A DNA stretch of 64,000 nucleotides from Rhizobacter sp. OV335 (GTDB taxonomy: Bacteria > Pseudomonadota > Gammaproteobacteria > Burkholderiales > Burkholderiaceae_C): the NCBI RefSeq assembly GCF_900142965.1, contig NZ_FRCQ01000020.1, positions 62,001 to 126,000 on the forward strand. The letters run 5' to 3'. The notes under the pieces were generated by a model, which had not been told where the DNA came from, did no database searches, and worked only from the letters and a program-made list of their open reading frames with translations. Made by a program: the position numbers and the translations under genes. This document shows, piece after piece, positions 8,770 to 18,772 of this stretch; the first letter of the stretch is position 1, and each line of letters starts with the position of its first letter.

Positions 8770-9708
8770 CTACTGGGATGGGGATTTACCCGAGCCCCCG
8801 CCGAACCTTGCCTCGCCCTGCTTGCGGAACTCCTTCGGCGTCATCCCCTTGATCTCCAGGAAGCGACGGTTGAAGTTCGCGACGTTGTTGAACCCCGCGT
8901 CGTAGCAGACGTTGGTGATGTAGCGGTCGGTCTCCATCAGCAGCTGGCAGGCCCGCGTCACGCGCAGCCGGTTCACGAAATCGGTGAAGGTGTTGCCGGT
9001 GGCGCGCCGGAAGTAGCGCGAGAACTGGCTCTCGCTCATGCCCACGCGCCGGCTCAGCTCGGCCATCGAGAACTGGTTGGCGCTGTTCTCGGTGATGTAG
9101 TCGACGATGGTGCTGATCTGCGCGAGCGAGGTGTCGTCGTCGAAGCTCTGCAGCGGCATGCTCGACAGCAGCCGGTAGTCGCTGCACTCCGACAGCTCGC
9201 CGAGGAACTCCAGGAACTCGGTGAAGCGCTTCAGCCCGTGCAGGCTGCGGATGCGCACCAGCCGCTCGCGCGCCCGGTCGCTCATGCCGAAGAACTCGAT
9301 GCCGTGGCGCGCCCGCTCCAGCAGCGGCAGCACGTCGCGCAGGTCGTGGATCAGGTCGGTCGCGCGGCGCAGCGGCTCGTCGGAGAACTGCAGCACCACG
9401 TCGCGCAGCGGCACGCCTTCGGCCGGGATGTCGGTGGAGATCCAGTTGTGCGGCAGGCGCGGCCCGGTCAGCACCAGGTGCCCCGGCTCGAAATGCCCGA
9501 TGTAGTCGCCGACGAACACCTTGCCGCGCGTCTCGATGATCAGGTGCAGCTCGTACTCTTCGTGGTAGTGCCAGCGCACCAGCGGGTTCGGCACGCCGTG
9601 CTCCAGGCAGCGCACGTAGCCGTAGGTGCCCTCGGGCTCGTAGCCGAGCTTGGTGTCGCGCACGAAGTCGTGCTCGAGTTCGGGGCTGCGTGTGCGATTC
9701 ATGTTCAT
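8770..9708 (-). CDS. AraC-family activator, probable regulator of the polyol operon
   Basis: This 312-residue regulator has an N-terminal cupin-like sensing domain (WHYHEEYELHLI near residue 46; GHFEPGHLVLTGPRLPHNW) and two C-terminal helix-turn-helix motifs. The last of these is the conserved AraC signature CYDAGFNNVANFNRRF...GMTPKEFR. The length and domain order match MtlR of Pseudomonas, an AraC activator of mannitol/arabitol uptake genes. It lies at the downstream end of the polyol operon on the same strand, separated from the dehydrogenase gene by a 96-bp hairpin repeat. Control of the upstream transporter promoter is therefore likely, but is inference. It may have its own promoter because of the intervening repeat. 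Confidence 0.85.
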   Translation of the reverse strand: MNMNRTRSPELEHDFVRDTKLGYEPEGTYGYVRCLEHGVPNPLVRWHYHEEYELHLIIETRGKVFVGDYIGHFEPGHLVLTGPRLPHNWISTDIPAEGVPLRDVVLQFSDEPLRRATDLIHDLRDVLPLLERARHGIEFFGMSDRARERLVRIRSLHGLKRFTEFLEFLGELSECSDYRLLSSMPLQSFDDDTSLAQISTIVDYITENSANQFSMAELSRRVGMSESQFSRYFRRATGNTFTDFVNRLRVTRACQLLMETDRYITNVCYDAGFNNVANFNRRFLEIKGMTPKEFRKQGEARFGGGSGKSPSQ

Positions 9709-9804
9709 CTACTCATGTGCCATCAAGCGGCCACCGCGGAACCGGCTTTGCCGGGCCGCTGGTGGCGCCCCCCGGGGGGAGGCGCCGCAGGCGCTTCGGG
9801 GGGG
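9709..9804. repeat. GC-rich intergenic inverted-repeat element
   Basis: The gap between the SDR and AraC genes is almost wholly palindromic. GGCGCC arms flank a C-run/G-run at 9764-9786, GCGCC arms occur at 9781-9794, and GCGGCCACCGCGG is answered by CCGCTGGTGGC. Such C-run/G-run elements with CGCC/GGCG arms occur repeatedly between genes in Burkholderiales genomes (general knowledge). It could weaken read-through into the AraC gene. No U-tract follows, so it is not a classical intrinsic terminator. Confidence 0.55.
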
Positions 9805-10605
9805 TCAATTCATCACGTTGCCGCCGTCGACGTTCAGCGTCTGCGCGGTGATGTAGGCCGATTCTCCACCGGCCAGGAAGACCGCGGCGCCGGCGATGTC
9901 GTCGGGCACGCCCATGCGGCCCAGCGGCACGGCCTTGCCGACCGCGATCTTCTTCTCGCCCGGCTGCAGGTGCTCGTGGCGCGCGAAGAGGGCGTCGACC
10001 TGCCCCCACATCGGCGTGTCGACCACGCCCGGCGCGATGCCGTTGACGCGGATGCCGTGGGGCGCCATCGCGAGCGCGGCCGATTGCGTGTAGCTGATCA
10101 CCGCCGCCTTGCTCGCGCAGTAGTGCGACACCAGCGCCTCGCCGCGGCGACCGGCCTGCGACGCGAGGTTGATGATGCTGCCGCGCACGCCGCCGTCGAC
10201 CATGCGGCGCAGCACCGCCTGCATCGTGAAGAACATGCCTTTGACGTTGACGTCGAAGAGGCGCTGGTACATCGCCTCGTCCGAATCGAGCAGCGGCGCC
10301 AGGTCGAACACCGCGGCGTTGTTGAACAGCGTCGTGATCGGCCCCAGGCGTTCCTGCGCGCCGGCGACGAAGCGCGCGATGTCGTCGCTGCGCGCGACGT
10401 TGCCGCTCAGGTACTGGAAGCGCCCCGGGTGCTGGTCGACCAGCGCCTGCAGCTCGGGCGCCGGCGTGGCCGGCAGGTCGACCGCGGTGCAGCGCGCGCC
10501 TTCGCGCAGGAAGGCCCGCGTCACCGCGAGCCCGATGCCGCCGCCGGCGCCGGTCAGCAGCGCGTGGCAGTCCGCGAGGCGTTGGGTGGCGGGGAAATCA
10601 GCCAT
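9805..10605 (-). CDS. Short-chain dehydrogenase, sorbitol/galactitol dehydrogenase type (SmoS/PolS-like)
   Basis: This 266-residue SDR has the nucleotide-binding motif TGAGGGIG (residues 18-25), the NNAA motif (95-98) and catalytic Ser149, Tyr162 and Lys166 (YCASK). It should oxidise a polyol to the ketose with NAD(P), as the Rhodobacter sorbitol dehydrogenase SmoS does. The start overlaps the end of the DalD-like dehydrogenase gene by 8 bp, which places it in the polyol operon. The C-terminus (ITAQTLNVDGGNVMN) is that of classical tetrameric SDRs. Family is secure; the polyol specificity is inferred from the operon. Confidence 0.85.
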   Translation of the reverse strand: MADFPATQRLADCHALLTGAGGGIGLAVTRAFLREGARCTAVDLPATPAPELQALVDQHPGRFQYLSGNVARSDDIARFVAGAQERLGPITTLFNNAAVFDLAPLLDSDEAMYQRLFDVNVKGMFFTMQAVLRRMVDGGVRGSIINLASQAGRRGEALVSHYCASKAAVISYTQSAALAMAPHGIRVNGIAPGVVDTPMWGQVDALFARHEHLQPGEKKIAVGKAVPLGRMGVPDDIAGAAVFLAGGESAYITAQTLNVDGGNVMN

Positions 10606-11998
10606 GGCCGTTCTCCTTCAGGAACTGCAGCACCTCGGCATGCGCCTGCTGCAGCGCCGCCACCAGCCGCGCATCGCCGGCCAGCGGGCCCCACAGCACC
10701 GGGTCGCGGCTGAACGCGGCCAGCGGGTCGGCGCTCTCGAAGATCGCATGCGCGCTCGCCGCGTCCATGCCCTGGTCGTGGTACGTGTAGCTCAGCTCGC
10801 CGCGGTGCCAGCGGCCGAGGAACTCGAAGAACAGCGCCGGCAGCTTCGCGACCGACGCGATCGACGCGCCGCGGCCGAGGCACTCGCGGAAGGTCGGCCA
10901 CAGGAAGCCGGCGATCTTCGCGTAGCCGTCCATCGCGACGCGCTGGTTGGTGTCCTGCAGGTACGGGTTGCTGAAGCGGTCGATCACGACGTCGCGGTAG
11001 GCCGCGAGGTCGAGCGGATAAGGTTTTTGTGACGACTCCAGCGACGGGATCACGTCGTTGGTGACGTAGTCGAACGCCATCTTGCGGATCGCCGGGTGCG
11101 CCACGTCTTCGTGGATGTACTGGTAGCCGAGCAGCGTGCCGGCCCACGCGAAGCAGCTGTGGCTCGCGTTCAGGATGCGGATCTTCGCTTCCTCGTACGG
11201 CAGCACCGAGGCCACCATCTCGGCGCCGGCCTTCTCCCAGGCCGGGCGGCCGTTGATGAAGTGGTCCTCGATGACCCACTGGATGAAGCGCTCGCCCATC
11301 ACCGGCGCGCCATCGTCGACGCCGGTCGCGGCCTTCACTCGCCCCGCGATGTCGGGCAGCGGGCGCGGCGTGATGCGGTCGACCATGTCGTTCGGCGAGC
11401 TGGTGTGCTGCTCGACCCAGGCGCGCAGGTCCGACTGATTGCGGCGCGCGAGGAAGTCGAGGAAGCCGGCGCGGAAGCGCTCGCCGTTGCCGCGCAGGTT
11501 GTCGCAGTTCAGCAGCGTCACCGGGCCGGCGTTGCGTTGGCGGCGCTCGGCGAGGATCGCGGCCATCGCGCCGTAGATCGTGGAGCGCGTCGTACCGGCG
11601 AGGTCGCTGGCCAGGTCGGCGAAGCTGTCGTCGAGCCGGTTGTGGTCATCGAGGTAGTAGCCGGCCTCGGTGACGGTGAACGAGATGATGCGCGTGGCTG
11701 CATCGGCGCCGATCGCGATCAGCCCGGCCAGGTCGGGCGTGTACGGCACGATCTGGCGGATCGCGGTGATGCGTTCGTAGAAGCGCTCGCCGGCCGGCGT
11801 CACCGTCTCCAGCGTGTAGGCGCCGCCTTGCTTCTGCAGCGCGGCGATGGTGTCGGCCATGTCGGGGCGCAGGTTGCCGCCGGCGATCTGCCAGCTGCTG
11901 TCGCCCTGGTTGATCAGATTCTGCAGGTAGACGGCCTGGTGCGCGCGGTGGAAGGAGCCGAGGCCGAGGTGGAGGATGGTCAGGGGAGTGGTCGTCAT
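10598..11998 (-). CDS. Mannitol-dehydrogenase-family polyol dehydrogenase, D-arabinitol 4-dehydrogenase-like
   Basis: This 466-residue member of the long-chain polyol dehydrogenase family has an N-terminal Rossmann motif (LHLGLGSFHRAHQ, residues 9-21). The family catalytic pattern K-x4-N-x2-H is present as Lys272, Asn277, His280 in AKIRILNASHS. The short N-terminus and motifs such as FTVTEAGYYL and LLNCDNLRGNGERF are closer to Klebsiella DalD (D-arabinitol 4-dehydrogenase) than to Pseudomonas mannitol 2-dehydrogenase, judged by memory of the families. It would oxidise an imported polyol to a ketose (xylulose or fructose) with NAD. It sits between the ABC ATPase and SDR genes. No ketose kinase gene is present in the window. 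Confidence 0.88.
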   Translation of the reverse strand: MTTTPLTILHLGLGSFHRAHQAVYLQNLINQGDSSWQIAGGNLRPDMADTIAALQKQGGAYTLETVTPAGERFYERITAIRQIVPYTPDLAGLIAIGADAATRIISFTVTEAGYYLDDHNRLDDSFADLASDLAGTTRSTIYGAMAAILAERRQRNAGPVTLLNCDNLRGNGERFRAGFLDFLARRNQSDLRAWVEQHTSSPNDMVDRITPRPLPDIAGRVKAATGVDDGAPVMGERFIQWVIEDHFINGRPAWEKAGAEMVASVLPYEEAKIRILNASHSCFAWAGTLLGYQYIHEDVAHPAIRKMAFDYVTNDVIPSLESSQKPYPLDLAAYRDVVIDRFSNPYLQDTNQRVAMDGYAKIAGFLWPTFRECLGRGASIASVAKLPALFFEFLGRWHRGELSYTYHDQGMDAASAHAIFESADPLAAFSRDPVLWGPLAGDARLVAALQQAHAEVLQFLKENGHG

Positions 11999-12014
11999 GG
12001 GGAAGCTCGCATCG

Positions 12015-13070
<1,056 letters not shown>

Positions 13071-13079
13071 GGGGTCTCC

Positions 13080-13907
<828 letters not shown>

Positions 13908-13911
13908 GGCG

Positions 13912-14769
13912 TCAGTCCAGGTTCTTGCCGACCATGCGGATCAGGAACACCGCCGCGATGTTGGCGAGCACGACGGCGAACAGCGCGCCGGCCGAGGCCA
14001 CGCCGACATCGAAGTTCATCAGCGCCTGCTTGAAGATCAGGAACGCGAGGTTGGTGCTCTCGTTGCCCGGGCCGCCGCCGGTGGTGGTGAAGATCTCGGC
14101 GAACACGCTCATCAGGAAGATCATCTCGATCATCACGACGACCGCGATCGAGCGGCCCAGGTGCGGCAGCGTCAGGTACCAGAACTGGTGCAGCGCATTG
14201 GCGCCGTCCATGCGGGCGGCTTCCATCTGCTCGCGGTCGAGCGACTGCAGCGAGGTGATGAAGATCAGGCAGGCGAACGGCAGCCACTGCCACGACAGCA
14301 TCAGGATCACCGAGAACAGCGGTAGGTCGGTCATCCAGTCGACCGGTGTCGCGCCGAAGAAGTGCCACACATGCGCGAGCACCCCGTAGATCGGGTTCAT
14401 CATCATGTGCTTCCACAGCAGCGCGTTCACCGTGGGCATCACGAAGAAGGGCGAGATCAGCAGCACGCGCACGATGCCCTGGCCGGGGAAGGGCTCGTTG
14501 ACCAGCAGCGCCAGGCCCACGCCCAGCACGACGGTGATCACGATCACCGCGCCGAGCAGTTCGAGCGTCTGCAGCACCGCCGGCCAGAAGTCCGGGTCGG
14601 TGATGAAGTAGTGGAAGTTCTCGATGCCGACGAAGGTCTTGTCGCCGGGCTGCATCAGGTTGTAGTGCACCAGCGAGAACCAGATGGTCATCACCAGCGG
14701 GACGATCATCCACAGGAACAGCGTGGTGACCGCCGGCGCCATCAGCGCGCGGGGCAGGAATCGGCTCAT
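13912..14769 (-). CDS. Polyol ABC transporter permease, first subunit (SmoF/MtlF-like)
   Basis: This 285-residue inner-membrane protein of the MalF class has about six transmembrane segments and the EAA loop EAARMDGANALHQFWYLTLP. The ATG at 14769 is chosen because it is preceded by AAAGAGG at proper spacing and opens a normal permease N-terminus. An upstream in-frame ATG at 14889 would force translation of the hairpin repeat and is rejected. It pairs with the next permease to form the membrane channel for the binding protein encoded at 14890-16206. The 120-bp gap from that gene holds a repeated hairpin element. Confidence 0.92.
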   Translation of the reverse strand: MSRFLPRALMAPAVTTLFLWMIVPLVMTIWFSLVHYNLMQPGDKTFVGIENFHYFITDPDFWPAVLQTLELLGAVIVITVVLGVGLALLVNEPFPGQGIVRVLLISPFFVMPTVNALLWKHMMMNPIYGVLAHVWHFFGATPVDWMTDLPLFSVILMLSWQWLPFACLIFITSLQSLDREQMEAARMDGANALHQFWYLTLPHLGRSIAVVVMIEMIFLMSVFAEIFTTTGGGPGNESTNLAFLIFKQALMNFDVGVASAGALFAVVLANIAAVFLIRMVGKNLD

Positions 14770-14785
14770 GACATGGACCTCTTTT

Positions 14786-14886
14786 GGATGTCGGCCGGAG
14801 AGGAGCGGGCCGAGCGCCGGGCCGCCCCAAGCCGGCCCGCATCCCCTCGGGGGATCGGTCGACGTACCCGCCGACCGAGGGGTCGT
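14786..14886. repeat. Hairpin-rich repeat between binding-protein and permease genes
   Basis: The 120-bp gap of the polyol operon is filled with self-complementary GC-rich sequence. GGGCCGAGCGCCGGGCCGCCCC is followed by AAGCCGGCCCGC, TCCCCTCGGGGGAT and CGACCGAGGGGTCG. CCCCTCGGGG/ACCCGCCGACCGAGGGG elements of this kind recur between genes in Rubrivivax/Leptothrix-type genomes (general knowledge). It lies 3 bp downstream of the binding-protein stop and upstream of the permease ribosome-binding site. That position could protect the 3' end of the binding-protein mRNA. Confidence 0.6.
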
Positions 14887-14889
14887 CAT

Positions 14890-16206
14890 TTACTTCTTGA
14901 AGTAGCCGCCCTTGGTCATTTCACGCTCGGCGGCGGTTTGCGAGGTCTTCAGGGCCTGGTCCACGGTGACCTTGCCCGACAAGGCCGCGCTCATCTGCTG
15001 ACCGACCGCGATGCCGATCGCCTGGAACTCCGGAATGGCCGCGTACTGCACGCCGACGTACGGCGACTTCGGCAACGTGCTGTCGTTCGGGTTGGCGCTG
15101 TTGATCGCCTTCTGCTCCTCGACCGCGAACTTCGCGACCTTCTGGAACTCCGGGTTCGCGTAGGTCGACTTGCGGGTGCCGGTCGGCACGGTGTGCCAGC
15201 CGGAGCTCTGCGCGATCAGGTTGATGTACTCCTTCGACGTCGCCCAGGTGATGAACTTCTGCGCGGCATCGGCCTTCTGCGACGAGGCGGGGATCGCCAG
15301 GTTCCACGACCACAGCCAGTTCGCGCCCTTCGGCGTGACGGCCTGCGGTGCCTGCGTGAAGGCGACCTTGTCGGCCACCTTCGACTGCTTCGGGTCGCTG
15401 ATGAACGACGCGGCGATCGTCGCGTCGATCCACACGCCGCACTTGCCTTCGTTGAAGAGCGCGAGGTTCTCGTTGAAGCTGTTGGCCGACGCGCCGGGCG
15501 GGCCGTACTTCTTCATCAGGTCGACGTACTGGCCGATCGCGTCCTTCCAGGGCTTGGTGTCGATCTGCGGCTTCCAGCTCATGTCGAACCACTGGCCGCC
15601 GTAGGTGTTGACCATCGTCGTCAGGAAGGCCATGTTGTCGCCCCAGCCCGGCTTGCCGCGCAGGCACAGGCCGTACACGCCCTTGGCCGGGTCGTGGATC
15701 TTCGAGACGATGTCGGCCATCTGCGTCCAGGTCGGGTTGGCCGGCATCGTCAGGCCCTTGGCCTTGACGAGGTCGTCGCGGTACATCGTCATCGAGCTTT
15801 CGCCGTAGAACGGCGCCGCATACAGCTTGCCGTCCAGCGACAGGCCGCTGCGGATCGCCGGCAGCAGGTCGTCGACGTCGTAGGCGGCATCGGTCTTGAT
15901 CTCCTTCAGCCAGCCCTTCTTGCTCCAGATGGGGGCTTCGTACAGGCCGATCGTCATCACGTCGAACTGGCCGCCCTTGGTGGCGATGTCGGTGGTGACG
16001 CGCTGGCGCAGCACGCCTTCTTCGAGCGTGACCCACTTCAGCGTGATGCCGGGGTTCGCCTTTTCGAAGTCCTTGGTGTGCTTCTGCATCTCGATCATGT
16101 GGCCGTTGTTGACGGTCGCGATCACGAGGTCGGTGGCGTGCGAAGACGTGGCCGCCACGACGCCGAGCGCGCCAATAGCCAGAACCACTGCAGTCTTGTT
16201 TGTCAT
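14890..16206 (-). CDS. Polyol ABC transporter periplasmic binding protein (SmoE/MtlE-like)
   Basis: This 438-residue extracellular solute-binding protein has a Sec signal (MTNKTAVVLAIGALGVVAATSSHA, cleavage near residue 24). The body is a cluster-D carbohydrate-binding protein with alternating lobes (ATVNNGHMIEMQKHTKDFEK, GVYGLCLRGKPGWGDNMAF, NWLWSWNLAIPASSQK). The ATG at 16206 is preferred because GGAGA precedes it; another ATG at 16218 is in frame. It delivers polyols to the two permeases that follow. It is first in the operon; 235 bp separate it from the divergent metallophosphoesterase gene and should hold the operon promoter and AraC site, which I cannot delimit. Mannitol, sorbitol or arabitol are the likely ligands. 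Confidence 0.92.
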   Translation of the reverse strand: MTNKTAVVLAIGALGVVAATSSHATDLVIATVNNGHMIEMQKHTKDFEKANPGITLKWVTLEEGVLRQRVTTDIATKGGQFDVMTIGLYEAPIWSKKGWLKEIKTDAAYDVDDLLPAIRSGLSLDGKLYAAPFYGESSMTMYRDDLVKAKGLTMPANPTWTQMADIVSKIHDPAKGVYGLCLRGKPGWGDNMAFLTTMVNTYGGQWFDMSWKPQIDTKPWKDAIGQYVDLMKKYGPPGASANSFNENLALFNEGKCGVWIDATIAASFISDPKQSKVADKVAFTQAPQAVTPKGANWLWSWNLAIPASSQKADAAQKFITWATSKEYINLIAQSSGWHTVPTGTRKSTYANPEFQKVAKFAVEEQKAINSANPNDSTLPKSPYVGVQYAAIPEFQAIGIAVGQQMSAALSGKVTVDQALKTSQTAAEREMTKGGYFKK

Positions 16207-16441
16207 CTGTGTCTCCATCGTTGTCGAACTGATGCGACGTGGTGCGCCACGTCCGCAGCCGCAACGATAGACGTATGCCTTTGAGGGATTTGGTACGGAC
16301 CCCGCCAAGGGCTGTACTTTGTTGCGTTGAAAGGCCCGGGTTTTCCTGGATTTCCGGGACAGGGGTTGTGTTGAGATGGCGCGCGGCGGCCCCATCTGCG
16401 GGGATTGCCCGCTTCCATCCCGTTCCGGGACAGGTCCCACC

Positions 16442-17578
16442 ATGTCAATCCGCTTGTTTCCGGTGGCCTTGCTGGCCGCCTTCCACGCCTACATCGGGTC
16501 GCGCCTGCTGGGTGGGCTGCCCGCGCCGTGGGGCTGGGTGGGCGTGGCCCTGCTGGCCGCGCTGTTCGTGCTGGTGCTGTCGGCCGCGAGCCCGATCCTC
16601 GGGCGGCGCGCGGCTACCGGGGTGCTGGCCTGGGCCGGGTTGATCGCGATGGGGTTCTTCTCGACGCTGCTGGTCCTGACGCTCGGGCGCGATGCGGTGC
16701 TGCTGGCCTGGGGCGGGTGGAGCTTGGCGACCGGCGCGGCGGCGATCCCGGCGTCGGTGCTTCAGTTGTCGGCGCTCGCGGTGCCGGCGCTGGCCTTGCT
16801 CGCGAGCCTGCTGGGGCTGCTGAACGCGCGGCGCCGGCCTGGCGTGCGGCGTGTCGACGTGCCGATCACCGATCTGCCGCCCGCGCTGGAGGGTTTCACG
16901 CTGGTGCAGATCAGCGACCTGCACGTCGGGCCGACGATCCGCAAGGGGTTTGTCGACCGCGTGGTCGATGCGGCGAATGCGCTGGACGCCGACGTGATGG
17001 CGCTGACCGGCGACCTGGTCGACGGGCGGGTGCCGGAGCTGTCGGAACACACCGCGCCGCTCGGGCGGCTGCAGGCGCGGCACGGCGTGTTCGCGGTCAC
17101 CGGCAACCACGAGTACTACTCCGGTGCGCCGGCCTGGGTGGCCGAGCTGCGGCGGCTCGGCATCACGGTGCTGATGAACGAGCACCTGCTGCTGAAGCAT
17201 GGCGCGGGGCGCTTGCTGCTGGCGGGCGTGACCGATTTCGGCGCGCACCATTTCGACGAGGGGCAGCGCAGCGATCCGGCGCGGGCGATGCGCGGCGCGT
17301 CGGATGAAGCGCATGCGAAGGTGCTGCTGGCGCACCAGCCGCGCAGCGCGGCGGCTGCGGCCGAGGCGGGTTTCGACCTGCAGCTGTCGGGGCACACGCA
17401 CGGCGGGCAGTTCCTGCCGTGGAACCTGTTCGTGCCGCTGCAGCAGCCGTTCGTCGCCGGGCTGCACCGGCTGGGCGCGCTGTGGGTCTACGTGAGCCGG
17501 GGGACCGGCTACTGGGGGCCGCCGAAGCGGCTGGGCGCGCCGTCGGAGATCACGCGCCTCAGGCTCGTGAGGGCCTGA
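16442..17578 (+). CDS. Membrane-anchored metallophosphoesterase (YkuE/YaeI-type)
   Basis: This 378-residue protein has three to four N-terminal transmembrane segments (residues about 5-25, 33-55, 62-85, 100-120), then a calcineurin-like phosphoesterase domain. All metal-binding motifs are visible: QISDLHVG, LTGDLVDG, GNHEYYSG, LLAHQP and SGHTHGGQ. The ATG at 16442 is chosen because it opens the first membrane segment; an in-frame ATG at 16376 overlaps the likely promoter region. Such proteins hydrolyse phosphoesters at the membrane, some acting on lipid precursors, but the substrate here is unknown. It is divergent from the polyol operon and probably a single-gene unit. Confidence 0.88.
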   Translation: MSIRLFPVALLAAFHAYIGSRLLGGLPAPWGWVGVALLAALFVLVLSAASPILGRRAATGVLAWAGLIAMGFFSTLLVLTLGRDAVLLAWGGWSLATGAAAIPASVLQLSALAVPALALLASLLGLLNARRRPGVRRVDVPITDLPPALEGFTLVQISDLHVGPTIRKGFVDRVVDAANALDADVMALTGDLVDGRVPELSEHTAPLGRLQARHGVFAVTGNHEYYSGAPAWVAELRRLGITVLMNEHLLLKHGAGRLLLAGVTDFGAHHFDEGQRSDPARAMRGASDEAHAKVLLAHQPRSAAAAAEAGFDLQLSGHTHGGQFLPWNLFVPLQQPFVAGLHRLGALWVYVSRGTGYWGPPKRLGAPSEITRLRLVRA

Positions 17579-17671
17579 GCGGCAATTCAGCCGGCACGGT
17601 TTGCCGGTGCGCGATCGGCGTGGGGCTTGTCCGACCGGGCGCCTTTCGGATGGGCGGCGGGCCGCTCCAGT

Positions 17672-17689
17672 CCCGCGTGATCACGCGGG
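17672..17689. other. 18-bp perfect palindrome CCCGCGTGATCACGCGGG
   Basis: The 232-bp gap between the convergent metallophosphoesterase and mgsA genes contains this perfect palindrome, centred on TGATCA. Flanking sequence is GC-rich but without a U-tract. It may be a bidirectional terminator hairpin or a protein-binding site. Nothing else in the gap is recognisable. Confidence 0.5.
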
Positions 17690-17810
17690 TCCCGCGACGG
17701 GCCTTCGACCCGGCGGCGGCGGGCGTCGGGACGCTCTGAAAGCTGGCACATGGAACACTCCTGCGGGCATCGGCCCGTACGGAATGGGGCAATCCACGTG
17801 CCCGAAGCCT

Positions 17811-18221
17811 TCAGCGCCTTTCCGACAGCCTGGCCAGCACCAGCCGCGCCGTCGACAGGTTGGTCGCGCAGGGCACGTCGTGCACGTCGCAGGCGCGCAC
17901 CAGCGCGTTGATGTCGGGCTCGTGCGGCTGCGGCGTCATCGGGTCGCGCAGGAACACCACCAGGTCGATCTCGCCCTGTGCCAGCTTCGCGCCGATCTGC
18001 AGGTCACCGCCGAGCGGGCCGCTCAGCATGCGCTGCACCGTCAGCCCGAGCTGGTCGTGCAGCCGGCTGCCGGTGGTGCCGGTGGCGACCAGCGTGCAGC
18101 CTTGCAGGAAGCCCAGGTACTCGCGGGCCAGTTCGACCATCGTGTCCTTCTTGTGGTCGTGGGCGATCAGCGCGATGCGGGGCGGGGCGGCGGACGGGGT
18201 GGCAGAAAAGGAGTCGGTCAT
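17811..18221 (-). CDS. mgsA: Methylglyoxal synthase
   Basis: This 136-residue enzyme converts dihydroxyacetone phosphate to methylglyoxal and phosphate, a bypass of lower glycolysis under sugar-phosphate stress. Conserved elements are all present: [29 protein letters not shown] with catalytic Asp73, [13 protein letters not shown] with His100 and Asp103, and ATNLSTA. The numbering is shifted by two from E. coli MgsA. The ATG at 18221 is chosen; further upstream starts run into the preceding gene. It lies 5 bp after a small membrane-protein gene and is probably co-transcribed. The role fits a cell with strong sugar and polyol uptake. Confidence 0.93.
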   Translation of the reverse strand: MTDSFSATPSAAPPRIALIAHDHKKDTMVELAREYLGFLQGCTLVATGTTGSRLHDQLGLTVQRMLSGPLGGDLQIGAKLAQGEIDLVVFLRDPMTPQPHEPDINALVRACDVHDVPCATNLSTARLVLARLSERR

Positions 18222-18226
18222 GAACA

Positions 18227-18505
18227 TCAATGCGGTTTGCGGGGCTTGCGGAAGGATTTCGGGCGGTACACGTTGCCGTCCCATTCTCCGCCGCGGGCCC
18301 GCTCGATCGCGTCGCGCGCTTCACGGTTCGCCTCGCGGCGCGCGGCCGGCCAGCGCCACAGCCGCAGCCAGGTGCCGGCCAGCATGGCCCACCAGCGCTG
18401 CATCAGGAAATCGAATTGCATTCGTCGGCGCACGCTGAGCGTCAGGCGCACCAGCAGGATGGCGCAGACCAGGAGCACGGTGCCGGCGATGATGGTTTCA
18501 AACAC
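18227..18505 (-). CDS. Small single-span membrane protein of unknown function
   Basis: This 92-residue protein has an N-terminal membrane segment (residues about 5-24, [19 protein letters not shown]). A basic amphipathic region rich in Trp and Arg ([23 protein letters not shown]) and a hydrophilic basic tail ([13 protein letters not shown]) follow. The start appears to be GTG (18505). It is immediately upstream of mgsA, 5 bp apart, in the same direction, and divergent from the alpha-glucoside operon. No catalytic motif is visible and no function is assigned. Confidence 0.65.
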   Translation of the reverse strand: MFETIIAGTVLLVCAILLVRLTLSVRRRMQFDFLMQRWWAMLAGTWLRLWRWPAARREANREARDAIERARGGEWDGNVYRPKSFRKPRKPH

Positions 18506-18772
18506 GGGGTGGCCTCAGGCTGGGGAGTGCGCAGGAGCGCACGCGTGGCGTCCATGGTAGCCAGTGGCAGGTGAGCGTGCGCACGGCGCGACACCTTCGT
18601 TCGGGGGATGCGTGGATTGCTGCCGTCCGCTCACCGTCGCCATGTTTCAAAGATGACAAAGCCGGCAGGGGTGTCGTTCATGGTCGACATCCTGGCCGGG
18701 CGGGTGGCCGCTGTAATGCCGCCCAGGAGCCGGACTCGATCCGGCCCGAACCACAACAGATGGAGACAAACC

